From NCBI RefSeq assembly GCF_025666195.1, contig NZ_CP102592.1:1178001-1242000 (forward strand): a DNA stretch of 64,000 bases. The letters are read 5' to 3'. Made by a program: the position numbers and the translations under genes. This stretch comes from Xanthomonas sp. CFBP 8443 (GTDB lineage: Bacteria; Pseudomonadota; Gammaproteobacteria; Xanthomonadales; Xanthomonadaceae). How positions within the stretch are numbered: the first letter of the stretch is position 1; every line of letters begins with the position of its first letter. The notes below the pieces were generated by a model that saw only the letters and a list, made by a program, of their open reading frames with translations, had not been told where the DNA came from and made no database searches. Below, piece by piece: positions 8,677 to 15,949 of this stretch.

Positions 8677-9167
8677 TGCGATTGCTCCGTCATCTGTTCG
8701 CGCCGGCGGCGCGCAGCCTGTTCCCGGACGCCAGCCTGGAGCGCATCGGCGCGGCGATCGCCGATGGCGAGCGGCTGCACCGCGGGCAGGTGATGTTCGC
8801 GGTCGAATCGGCGCTGGCGCCGGCGGCGCTGCTGCGCGGCATGGCGCCGCGCACGCGCGCCGAGCAGGTCTTCGCGCAGTTGCGGACCTGGGACACCGAG
8901 GCCAACAACGGCGTACTGATCTACCTGCTGCTGGCCGACCACCGCATCGAGATCGTGGCCGACCGCGGCCTGCATGCGCGCGTGGACGAGGCGCAGTGGC
9001 GCGAGGTCTGCGCACTGATCGAACGCGACATGCGCGCCGGCCAGCCCGAGCAGGCGGTGATCGCCGGGGTGGCGGCGGTGTCGGCGCTGCTGGCCGCGCA
9101 TTTTCCGGCGCAGCCCGGCCAGGCCGGGCACGACGAACTGCCGAACCGTCCGCAGCGGCTGGATTGA
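8676..9167 (+). CDS. Small TPM-domain protein
   Basis: 163-residue protein with one TPM domain and no signal peptide or membrane helix, so probably cytoplasmic or membrane-peripheral. The core reads TRAEQVFAQLRTWDTEANNG, then ILIYLLL-like beta structure and DHRIEIVADRGLHARV. Its ATG overlaps the stop of the preceding TPM gene. Many LemA loci carry two TPM proteins, one exported with a Gly-rich tail and one soluble; this locus follows that pattern. Confidence 0.88.
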   Translation: MRLLRHLFAPAARSLFPDASLERIGAAIADGERLHRGQVMFAVESALAPAALLRGMAPRTRAEQVFAQLRTWDTEANNGVLIYLLLADHRIEIVADRGLHARVDEAQWREVCALIERDMRAGQPEQAVIAGVAAVSALLAAHFPAQPGQAGHDELPNRPQRLD

Positions 9168-9189
9168 GCGCCGGCGGGCACGATGTGCC

Positions 9190-9597
9190 GCGGTGCAGGG
9201 TGCGCCTGTCTGCAGATGAAGCGTGGCGCCGTCCGTGTCGATCGCGACCGCGCCAGTAGTGGGTGCCGATGGCAGACGCTCGCGCCTGCGGGCAGATGAA
9301 GCCTGGCGCAGTCCAAGTCGACCCAGACCACGGTAGTAGCCGGCGCCGGTGGCAGACGCGTGCGCCTGCCGGCAGATGAAGCCTAGTGCAGTCCAAGTCG
9401 ACCAAGACCACGGTAGTAGCCGGCGCCGATGGCAGACGCTTGCGCCTGCCGGCAGATGAAGCCTAGCGCAGTACAAGTCGACCCAGACCACGGTAGTGAC
9501 CGGCGCCGGTGGCAGACGCGTGCGCCTGCCGGCAGATGAAGCCTAGTGCAGTCCAAGTCGACCAAGACCACGGTAGTAGCCGGCGCCGGTGGCAGAA
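9190..9597. repeat. 80-bp tandem repeat array, about five copies
   Basis: The word GCAGATGAAG recurs at 9212, 9292, 9372, 9452 and 9532, exactly 80 bases apart. Each unit contains the self-complementary CGGCGCCG (diverged in copy 1), and copies 2 and 4 carry a potential hairpin GGCAGACGCGTGCGCCTGCC. The first copy is the most diverged. The fifth is cut off at GGTGGCAGA, 36 bases before the lgt start. Because 80 is not a multiple of three, the open frames here are artefacts. The array fills the whole gap between the TPM genes and lgt. Confidence 0.95.
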
Positions 9598-9632
9598 TAG
9601 GCGACCTTCGCCCTCCGGCCGACGCCCTCCGC

Positions 9633-10514
9633 ATGACCTATCTCCACCAGATCGACCCCATCGCCTTCTCGCTCGGCCCGGTGAAGGTGCATTGGTATGG
9701 GCTGATGTACCTGGCCGCCTTTGCGTCGGCCTGGTGGCTGGGCCGCCGCCGCATCCGCGCCGGCCGCCTGCCCGGCGTGGACATGGACGGGTTCTCCGAC
9801 CTGCTGTTCTACGCGATGCTCGGCGTGGTGCTCGGCGGCCGCATCGGCTACATGCTGTTCTACGCGCTGGGCGATTTCCTGGCCAACCCGCTGCTGATCT
9901 TCAAGGTCTGGGACGGCGGCATGAGCTTCCATGGCGGCCTGATCGGCGTGCTGGTGGCCGCGGCCTGGTGGTCGCGCAAGTCGCGCCTGCACTTCTTCGA
10001 CACGATGGATTTCGTCGCGCCGCTGGTGCCGCTGGGCCTGGGCTTCGGCCGCGTCGGCAATTTCGTCGGCGGCGAGCTGTGGGGCAAGTTCACCGGCGCC
10101 GGCTGGGGCGTGATCTTTCCGCACACGCCGGAGCTGCAGGACGTGCCGTTGGCGCAGATCCAGGCGCAGTACGCCAGCGGTGCGCTGGACAGGTTCGCGC
10201 GGCATCCGTCGCAGCTGTACGAGGCGGTGCTGGAGGGCCTGGTGCTGTTCGTGGTGCTGTGGGCGTTCTCGCTGCGGCCGCGCGCGCGCTATGCCGTGTC
10301 CGGCATGTTCGCGCTGCTGTACGGCGTGTTCCGCTTCGCGGTGGAGTTCGTGCGTGTGCCGGATGCGCCGATCGGCTACCTGGCGTTCCAGTGGCTGACC
10401 ATGGGCCAGATCCTGAGCACGCCGCTGATCCTGCTCGGCCTGTTCCTGCTGTGGCGCTCGCGCCGTGCGCCGGTGCTGCAGCCGGTGCCGGTGGTGGCGG
10501 ACGCGACGCCATGA
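9633..10514 (+). CDS. lgt: Prolipoprotein diacylglyceryl transferase
   Basis: Inner-membrane enzyme (293 residues) that adds diacylglycerol from phosphatidylglycerol to the lipobox cysteine of prolipoproteins. It has about seven membrane helices. Conserved segments are HWYGLMYL near 20-27, [10 protein letters not shown], the essential HGGLIG stretch, and [14 protein letters not shown]. In that signature the residue after NF-hydrophobic is usually Asn and here is Gly. The stop overlaps the thyA start (ATGA), so lgt, thyA and folA form a tight operon. It follows directly after the 80-bp repeat array. Confidence 0.96.
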   Translation: MTYLHQIDPIAFSLGPVKVHWYGLMYLAAFASAWWLGRRRIRAGRLPGVDMDGFSDLLFYAMLGVVLGGRIGYMLFYALGDFLANPLLIFKVWDGGMSFHGGLIGVLVAAAWWSRKSRLHFFDTMDFVAPLVPLGLGFGRVGNFVGGELWGKFTGAGWGVIFPHTPELQDVPLAQIQAQYASGALDRFARHPSQLYEAVLEGLVLFVVLWAFSLRPRARYAVSGMFALLYGVFRFAVEFVRVPDAPIGYLAFQWLTMGQILSTPLILLGLFLLWRSRRAPVLQPVPVVADATP

Positions 10515-11305
10515 AGGCCTACCTGGACCTGTTGCGTCACGTCCTCGAGCACGGCGCGGAGAAATCCGACCGCACCGGCACCGGCACGCGCAGCGTGTTC
10601 GGCTGGCAGATGCGCTTCGACCTCAACGCCGGCTTCCCGCTGGTGACCACCAAGAAACTGCACCTGCGCTCGATCGTGCACGAGCTGCTATGGTTCCTGA
10701 AGGGCGAGACCAACATCGCCTACCTCAAGGACAACAAGGTCAGCATCTGGGACGAGTGGGCCGACCCGCAGGGCGAGCTCGGTCCGGTGTACGGCAAGCA
10801 GTGGCGGCGCTGGACCGGCGCCGACGGGCGCGAGATCGACCAGATGCAATGGCTGGTGGACGAGATCAAGCGCAACCCCGATTCGCGGCGGCTGGTGATC
10901 AGCGCCTGGAACGTGGCGGAATTGCCGCAGATGGCGCTGATGCCGTGCCACAGCCTGTTCCAGTTCTACGTGGTCGACGGCAAGCTCAGCTGCCAGCTGT
11001 ACCAGCGCAGCGGCGACATCTTCCTCGGCGTGCCGTTCAACATCGCCAGCTACGCGCTGCTGACCCACATGGTGGCGCAGGCCACCGGCCTGGGCGTGGG
11101 CGATTTCGTGCACACGCTGGGCGACGCGCACCTGTATTCGAACCACTACGAGCAGGCGCGCGAACAGCTGGCGCGCACGCCGCGGCCGTTGCCGACGCTG
11201 CGCCTGAATCCCGCGGTCACCGACCTGTTCGGCTTCACCTACGACGACATCGCGATCGAGGGCTACGATCCGCATCCGGCGATCAAGGCGCCGGTGGCGG
11301 TATGA
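10511..11305 (+). CDS. thyA: Thymidylate synthase
   Basis: 264 residues, the same length as the Escherichia coli enzyme. It converts dUMP and methylene-tetrahydrofolate to dTMP and dihydrofolate. The nucleophile Cys146 lies in [11 protein letters not shown]. The phosphate-binding arginine segment near residue 21 ([12 protein letters not shown]), the folate loop [18 protein letters not shown] and the C-terminal KAPVAV are intact. It overlaps lgt upstream and folA downstream by four bases each. Confidence 0.98.
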   Translation: MKAYLDLLRHVLEHGAEKSDRTGTGTRSVFGWQMRFDLNAGFPLVTTKKLHLRSIVHELLWFLKGETNIAYLKDNKVSIWDEWADPQGELGPVYGKQWRRWTGADGREIDQMQWLVDEIKRNPDSRRLVISAWNVAELPQMALMPCHSLFQFYVVDGKLSCQLYQRSGDIFLGVPFNIASYALLTHMVAQATGLGVGDFVHTLGDAHLYSNHYEQAREQLARTPRPLPTLRLNPAVTDLFGFTYDDIAIEGYDPHPAIKAPVAV

Positions 11306-11907
11306 AGCGTCGGGACTCGGGACTCGGGACTCGGGACTCGGAAAAAGCCGCGGTATCGGCGGGGACGGATGTGGACGAGCCCCGGCTCAGAAGTCCCGAG
11401 CTCCGGCTCACCCTGGTCGCTGCGCTCGACCGCGCCAACGCCATCGGCCGCGACAACGACCTGCCGTGGCGCTTGCCGGACGACCTGAAGCGCTTCAAGG
11501 CGCTGACCCTGGGCAAGCCGGTGCTGATGGGGCGCAAGACCGCGCAGTCGCTGGGCCGCGCGCTGCCCGGGCGCTTGAACCTGGTGATGACGCGCTCGGG
11601 GCAGGTACCGTTCGAGGGCATGCAGGCGGTCGCCTCGCTGCAGGCGGCGATCGAGGTGGCCCTGGCGAGCGGGGCGGAAGAACTTTCGGTGATCGGCGGC
11701 GGCGACATCTTCGCGTTGGCCTTGCCGTACGCCGAGATGCTGTACCTGACCCACGTGGACACGCTGGTCGAGCGCGCCGATGCGCATTTCCCGGCGTTCG
11801 ATCCGGCGCAGTGGGAGGTCGTGGCGCGGCAGGCGCACGCGGCCGATGCCAAGCATGCGCTGGCGTTCGAGTTCGTGGATTATCGGCGCAGGCGTGGCGC
11901 GGCGTAG
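11302..11907 (+). CDS. folA: Dihydrofolate reductase, with repeat-derived N-terminal extension
   Basis: Reduces dihydrofolate to tetrahydrofolate, completing the cycle with ThyA. The core begins [20 protein letters not shown] (about residue 34) and continues with [30 protein letters not shown] and the GGGDIF loop. From the ATG at 11302, which overlaps the thyA stop, the protein is 201 residues, about 35 more than usual. The extra part is encoded by a palindromic repeat (11312-11400). Removing 93 bases (31 codons) would rejoin ATGAAG to CTCCGGCTC and give a normal start, [16 protein letters not shown] at 11371 is an alternative start. Confidence 0.9.
   Translation: MKRRDSGLGTRDSEKAAVSAGTDVDEPRLRSPELRLTLVAALDRANAIGRDNDLPWRLPDDLKRFKALTLGKPVLMGRKTAQSLGRALPGRLNLVMTRSGQVPFEGMQAVASLQAAIEVALASGAEELSVIGGGDIFALALPYAEMLYLTHVDTLVERADAHFPAFDPAQWEVVARQAHAADAKHALAFEFVDYRRRRGAA
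11312..11400. repeat. Iterated GGGACTC palindromic element inside the folA 5' end
   Basis: Four exact copies of GGGACTC (11312-11339) are followed by GGAAAAAGCCGCGGTATCGG and end in AGTCCCGAG (11392-11400), the reverse complement of CTCGGGACT in the left arm. The same layout (iterated GGGATT units, then GAAAAAGC, then an inverted right arm) recurs at 35775-35858. It therefore belongs to a dispersed family. Confidence 0.8.
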
Positions 11908-12033
11908 CGGATTGGCGTTGGCAGATGCTGGCAGGCCGACGCACGCGCGGCCATCGGGCGTTTCTTCTACGACGATATCGCGACAGAGCGACGCTTCCGC
12001 TAGCGGGGTTTTCTTGCAATCGGTGCAGTGTGT

Positions 12034-12103
12034 TGTAGGAGCGGCTTCAGCTGCGACCGGGCTTTACCGGTGAAGCCCGGTCGCGGCTGAAGCCGCTCCT
12101 ACA
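12034..12103. repeat. REPIN (two inverted REPs, GTAGGAG type)
   Basis: Left arm GTAGGAGCGGCTTCAGCTGC starts at 12035. Right arm GCGGCTGAAGCCGCTCCTAC ends at 12102, near-perfectly inverted around GGGCTTTACCGG. It lies between convergent folA and apaH and could act as a bidirectional terminator. This is the sequence class that the IS110 element at 14734 has entered. Confidence 0.9.
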
Positions 12104-12166
12104 AGTGGCCGCATCTGGACGAATTGCCTGGCAGTCGTGCGCATTGCCCGCCGACGCCAGCCATAG

Positions 12167-13111
12167 TCATTCCTGATCGGGCGGCGGCGACGCAGGCGCA
12201 GCAGCACCACCACCAGCACCACCACCCGCACCGCGCCCGCCGCCAGACCTGCGCCGCGGCGGCCGTGCACGCGGCACCGGCGACGGTCCTTCGATCGGGC
12301 GGCCCGGCACCTGCACCACCTGCAGGTCCTCGCTGTCCAGGCGCAGCGCAGTCAGCTTGCCGCCCCACACCGCGCCGGTGTCGATCGCGTGCACGCCCTG
12401 GGTGATGGTCAGGCCCAGCGTCGACCAGTGGCCGCAGACGATTTTCAGGTCGCGCTCGGCGCGGCCCGGCACTTCGAACCATGGATACAGGCCCTGCGCC
12501 TGGGTGCCGGGCGTGCCTTTCTCCTCGATCGCGATGCGCCCGCGCGGGGTGCAATAGCGGGCGCGGGTGAACAGGTTGATGATCGCGCGCGAGCGGTCGT
12601 AGCCGGTCAGTCCCGGCGACCAGGCCGGGCGGTCGCCGTACATGTTGCGGAACAGCTTGCGGTAGCCGCTGCCGTGCAACTGCTGCTCGACCTCGCGCGC
12701 GTGCTTCTCGGCCAGCGTGGTGGTCCACTTCGGCGCCAGGCCGGCATGGATCATCATCCAGCCCAGTTCGCGGTCGGCGTGCAGCAGCTTCTGCATGCGC
12801 AGCCAGGTCAGCAACTCGTCGCGGTCCTCGGCCAGCACGATGCGCTGCAGGTCCGCGTTGACCTTGCGCTGTTCGTCCAGGCTGCGCTCGCCGATCGCCA
12901 GCAGCGACAGGTCGTGGTTGCCCAGCACCACCTCGCTGTGCGCGCGCAGCGAGTGCACCAGGCGCAGGGTTTCCAGCGACTGCCCGCCGCGGTTGACCAG
13001 GTCGCCGCAGAACCACAGCCGGTCCACCGCCGGATCGAAGCGGATCTTCTCCAGCAGCCGCTGGGTGATGTCGTAGCAACCCTGCAGGTCGCCGATGGCC
13101 CACACGCTCAT
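12167..13111 (-). CDS. apaH: Symmetrical diadenosine tetraphosphatase
   Basis: Hydrolyses Ap4A to two ADP. 314 residues; the calcineurin-like metallophosphatase motifs are GDLQGCYD near 7-14, GDLVNRG near 36-42 and GNHD near 64-67, with later metal-binding histidines in MMIHAGL and GHWS. The last 40 or so residues (PRARPPRRRS followed by Gly/Ala/Pro runs) are low-complexity and extend beyond the usual length of about 280. It is the last gene of the lptD-surA-pdxA-rsmA-apaG-apaH cluster; apaG ends 10 bases upstream. Confidence 0.96.
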   Translation of the reverse strand: MSVWAIGDLQGCYDITQRLLEKIRFDPAVDRLWFCGDLVNRGGQSLETLRLVHSLRAHSEVVLGNHDLSLLAIGERSLDEQRKVNADLQRIVLAEDRDELLTWLRMQKLLHADRELGWMMIHAGLAPKWTTTLAEKHAREVEQQLHGSGYRKLFRNMYGDRPAWSPGLTGYDRSRAIINLFTRARYCTPRGRIAIEEKGTPGTQAQGLYPWFEVPGRAERDLKIVCGHWSTLGLTITQGVHAIDTGAVWGGKLTALRLDSEDLQVVQVPGRPIEGPSPVPRARPPRRRSGGGRGAGGGAGGGAAAPASPPPDQE

Positions 13112-13121
13112 GCCGACGCCA

Positions 13122-13505
13122 TCAGTGCAGGGTCCGCGGCACGGTCAGCACGAACGGGGCGACCGGTGCGACGAAATGGGTGCCGTCGTCGGCTTCCATG
13201 TCGTAGTGGCCGCGCATCGTGCCGTGCTCGGTTTCCAGCATCAGCCCGGAGGTGTAGCGGAAGTCCTCGCCGGGGCGCAGCCGTGGCTGTTCGCCGACCA
13301 CGCCGTCGCCGTCCACGCGTTCCACGCGGCCGTTGCCGTCGGTGATTTCCCAATGCCGGGCGATCAGCCGCGCGGCGACGCGGCCGCGGTTGTGGATGCG
13401 GATGGTGTAGGCGAACGCGTAGCGTCCGTCCTCCGGCGCCGATTGGTCGTCGAGGAATCGGGGCGACACTTCGACCTCGATCCGGTAGGGGGCGTCATCG
13501 TTCAT
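13122..13505 (-). CDS. apaG: ApaG protein (Co2+/Mg2+ efflux-associated, DUF525)
   Basis: 127-residue single-domain beta-sandwich protein of the ApaG family. The start at 13505 gives [18 protein letters not shown], the standard N-terminus. Conserved elements include [23 protein letters not shown] and the C-terminal [19 protein letters not shown]. The biochemical role is unsettled; mutants in other species have altered divalent metal resistance. The usual partner apaH is immediately downstream. Confidence 0.95.
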   Translation of the reverse strand: MNDDAPYRIEVEVSPRFLDDQSAPEDGRYAFAYTIRIHNRGRVAARLIARHWEITDGNGRVERVDGDGVVGEQPRLRPGEDFRYTSGLMLETEHGTMRGHYDMEADDGTHFVAPVAPFVLTVPRTLH

Positions 13506-13876
13506 GCCCACAGTGTAAGCAAAGCCGGTGCAGGAATGGTCCAGAAACCTTCGCATGTCGCTGCATCGGCGACGTGGCGCAGGTGCGGTGGCGTGCATTG
13601 CATGCGCAGGGAGGACACGCGCGCCGCCATCGGTGCGATGCGCGTGCAGGATCCGGCCGCGATCACGACCCCTGTCCTGAGGCGGCGCGACAGGGAAGGC
13701 GCCGGGCCCGGCCGCGGAAGCTGCGGCCGCAGGGCATCGGGTGCATGGCGGTGAGGGTGCGGTGTTGCCGCCGGCCGATCAGGTTCAGCCCAGGCGCAGG
13801 CGATGCTGTGGGCGCATCACGCGGCGACCCGGCCGAGCCGGCACATCGGACGGCCCGCTGCCGCGCCGGCGTCCGC
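13506..13876. other. Non-coding gap between rsmA and apaG
   Basis: 371 bases with no credible gene; open frames here are shadows without ribosome binding sites or family features. A 7-bp hairpin CGGCCGC / GCGGCCG lies at 13709-13729. apaG must be expressed through or from this gap, which is longer than usual for this operon. Confidence 0.5.
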
Positions 13877-14677
13877 TCAGGCGCTTGCCGGCACGTTGGC
13901 CAGGCGCACGAAATCGGCCACTTCCAACTGCTCGGCGCGCGCGTCCGGGCGCACCCCGGCGGCCTCGAACTGGGCGGCATCGCAGACCCCGCCGAGCGCG
14001 TTGCGCAAGGTCTTGCGGCGCTGCCCGAAAGCCGCGCGGACCACGTCGGCGAAACGCCGCCGATCGCCGATGCCGATGTCCTGCGGCGCGTGCGGCACCA
14101 GCCGCACCACCGCCGAATCCACCTTCGGCGGCGGCCGGAACGCGCCCGGTGGCACCACGAACAGCGAGGTCACCTCGCAGTACGCCTGCAGCATCACGCT
14201 GAGCCGGCCGTAGACCTTGCTGCCTGGCGCGGCCGCCATGCGGTCGACCACTTCCTTCTGCAGCATGAAGTGCATGTCGGCGATCGCCGCGGCGTGGTCC
14301 AGCGCATGGAACAGGATCGGCGAGGAGATGTTGTAGGGCAGGTTGCCGACCAGGCGGATCTGCCCGGCGCTGCCAGCCAGTTCGGTGAAGTCCACCGACA
14401 GCACGTCGCGGTTGAGGATGGTCAGTTCGCCGACTCCTTCCGCCGCCGCGGTCAGCGGCGCGATCAGGTCGCGGTCGAACTCGATCACGGTCAGGCGGCC
14501 GTGGCGGCGCAGCAGCGGGAAGGTGATCGCGCCCTGGCCGGGACCGATCTCGACCAGCAGGTCGTCCGGCTTGGGGTTTACCGCGCGGACGATGCTGTCG
14601 ATGTAGTCGCGGTCGCTGAGGAAATGCTGGCCAAGCGATTTCTTGGCCGGGGCGCTGAAGCCGGAATAGGAAGTCAT
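13877..14677 (-). CDS. rsmA: 16S rRNA (adenine1518/1519-N6) dimethyltransferase
   Basis: KsgA/RsmA, 266 residues; dimethylates two adjacent adenines in helix 45 of 16S rRNA as a late ribosome assembly checkpoint. Visible motifs are KKSLGQHFLSD near 12-22, the SAM site VEIGPGQGAIT, acidic residue FDRD, and catalytic NLPYNIS. The C-terminal domain contains FGQRRKTLRNAL. The gene normally follows pdxA directly. Here an IS110 element lies 64 bases upstream in the same orientation, so expression may rely on the IS or on a local promoter. Confidence 0.97.
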   Translation of the reverse strand: MTSYSGFSAPAKKSLGQHFLSDRDYIDSIVRAVNPKPDDLLVEIGPGQGAITFPLLRRHGRLTVIEFDRDLIAPLTAAAEGVGELTILNRDVLSVDFTELAGSAGQIRLVGNLPYNISSPILFHALDHAAAIADMHFMLQKEVVDRMAAAPGSKVYGRLSVMLQAYCEVTSLFVVPPGAFRPPPKVDSAVVRLVPHAPQDIGIGDRRRFADVVRAAFGQRRKTLRNALGGVCDAAQFEAAGVRPDARAEQLEVADFVRLANVPASA

Positions 14678-14740
14678 GCGGGCATCTTATCGGGATGAGG
14701 CCAGGATGGCGCGCGGCGCAGTCCCTGTAGGAGTCAACTG

Positions 14741-15670
14741 TCATGCAGAAGCGATCTCCGGAGGAGCGTAAGGCGCCTGGTCTCGGGCAATGGCATTGAG
14801 CCATCGCAGGTACTTGTGCATGCACGCGACAATGGCGACCTTGGCGGGTTTGCCTGCGGCGGTCAGGCGGGCGTAGGTGTGTGACAGCGGGGAGCCGGTG
14901 CGGATGGAGGCCCACGTGGCCATGTACAGCACTCGTCGCACGTCGGCGCGTCCGCCCTGGATGCGGCGTTGGCCGCGCCAGCGGCCGCTATCGCGATTGA
15001 ACGGCGCCAGCCCGACCAAGGCGATGATCTTGCGCGGATGCACGGTGCCCAGCTCGGGGAGCCGGGCTGCCAGGGTGGCGCGCAGGATCGGGCCAAGCCC
15101 AGGCAATTTGGGCAGGCTGGAGCAGGCAGCCCCCGCCTGTGCGATCTGCCGGGACACGTTACAGATGCGCTGCTGCAGCAGCGCGATCACCTCGAGCCAT
15201 TGGTCGCGCACCGCCTTGCAGGTCACGTGCTCCATGCAGCGGCGCTGCGCATCGCGCTGGGCGACCAGGGTGCTGCGCAGGTGGAGCAGTTCGCGCAGCG
15301 CCTGCAGCGGCGCAGGGAGCACCGCGGTGGGCTGAGCGTGGATGCACTGGGCCGCCACAGCCAGCAACCGCGCATCCAGAGCATCGGTCTTGGCCTTGAG
15401 TCCCAACGCGTGCGCCAGCGCACGAGGACGCTGGGCAGGCAGCCGGACCGCGGGCAGACCAGCCTGCGTCAGCACCTGCACTATCGCCCGTTCGTAGCCA
15501 CCGCTGGCCTCCAGCACGATCCGCTCGCATCCCAGCAAGGCCAGGCGTTCGGCCAGGCCGGCGTGCCCCTCGGGCGTATTGGCCTGAGTCCAGGTCAGCC
15601 CATCCGGCAAGACGTGAACGACCAGCTCGGCCTTGGAGACATCGATCCCGACAAAGCGCTGCATAGACAT
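14741..15670 (-). CDS. IS110-family DEDD transposase (bridge RNA-guided recombinase type)
   Basis: 309-residue recombinase. The RuvC-like domain has Asp10 (FVGIDVSKAE), Glu54 (VLEASGGYE), Asp96 and Asp99 (KTDALDAR). The C-terminal Tnp domain has the helix-hairpin region LPGLGPILRATLAARLPELG and a conserved serine, Ser228, in FNRDSGRWRG. All catalytic residues are present, so the gene looks functional. The start ATG at 15670 has a second Met two codons later. It is transcribed in the same direction as rsmA, whose start lies 64 bases past its stop. Confidence 0.95.
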   Translation of the reverse strand: MSMQRFVGIDVSKAELVVHVLPDGLTWTQANTPEGHAGLAERLALLGCERIVLEASGGYERAIVQVLTQAGLPAVRLPAQRPRALAHALGLKAKTDALDARLLAVAAQCIHAQPTAVLPAPLQALRELLHLRSTLVAQRDAQRRCMEHVTCKAVRDQWLEVIALLQQRICNVSRQIAQAGAACSSLPKLPGLGPILRATLAARLPELGTVHPRKIIALVGLAPFNRDSGRWRGQRRIQGGRADVRRVLYMATWASIRTGSPLSHTYARLTAAGKPAKVAIVACMHKYLRWLNAIARDQAPYAPPEIASA

Positions 15671-15699
15671 AGGCGTTCTCCGCAGTAAACTCAGGGACG

Positions 15700-15870
15700 A
15701 GAGATCTCCTGCCGATGCCCATGCTTGTAGGTTCGAGCTCGCGGCTCAGGCAACTGTTCGGGCTTGCTGGCAGGAGAAACGGAGTGCGGCGGCCCTGACT
15801 CCTACTCGTGCTCGTGAGGCACTGCGACTTAGCGGCCTGCCGCACTCCGCTCTCACCTCAACGATAGACC
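15700..15870 (-). ncRNA. Candidate bridge RNA of the IS110 element
   Basis: The non-coding end upstream of the transposase folds, on the minus strand, into two hairpins. Hairpin 1 has a perfect 11-bp stem (15839-15849 with 15780-15790). Its loop carries GCCGCT (15836-15831) and GTAGGAG (15805-15799), matching the left and right sides of the REP target around a CT core. Hairpin 2 has a perfect 9-bp stem (15769-15777 with 15705-15713). Its loop carries ACAGTTG (15757-15751) and ACAAG (15728-15724), matching the element's own ends beside the core. Order and strand follow the IS621 bridge RNA scheme. End positions are estimates. Confidence 0.8.
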
Positions 15871-15883
15871 TGCGTAAGACACA

Positions 15884-15949
15884 AGCGGCTTTAGCCGCGA
15901 CCGGGCTTCACCGGTAACGCTCGGTCGCGGCTGAAGCCGCTCCTACAGG
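15884..15949. repeat. Larger part of a REPIN split by the IS110 element
   Basis: The remainder of the left REP (CGGCTTTAGCCGCGACCG) and the complete right REP (CGGTCGCGGCTGAAGCCG then CTCCTAC). The missing first ten bases lie at 14724-14733 on the other side of the element. The right arm contains the pdxA stop codon (15943-15945). Confidence 0.9.

Larger units (their letters stand above)
14734..15885 (-). mobile_element. IS110-family insertion element inserted in a REPIN
   Basis: About 1,152 bp including one AG/CT core dinucleotide. Left flank CCTGTAGGAG (14724-14733) and right flank CGGCTTTAGCCGCGACC (from 15886) join to rebuild a complete REPIN. AG occurs at both junctions (14732-14733 and 15884-15885), as expected for core-dinucleotide recombination without a larger target duplication. 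There are no terminal inverted repeats. The transposase stop is 7 bases from one end, while about 215 non-coding bases lie upstream of its start. That asymmetry fits the IS110 subgroup in which a bridge RNA is encoded at the 5' end. Confidence 0.92.

Noticed and set aside
9190..9597. CRISPR-like array
   Set aside because: The whole 80-base unit is conserved, with no variable spacers and no cas genes.
9383..9634. Open frames with repeating peptide ([18 protein letters not shown]) across the 80-bp array
   Set aside because: The repeat period is not a multiple of three, so frames shift between units, and the peptide appears in several frames as a by-product of the DNA repeat.
14728..15804. TAGGAGTCA (14728-14736) and TGACTCCTA (15796-15804) as terminal inverted repeats of the IS
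   Set aside because: The left copy is the REP/element junction and the right copy lies inside the bridge RNA loop, 80 bases from the end. The match is explained by the guide segment pairing with the target, not by terminal repeats.
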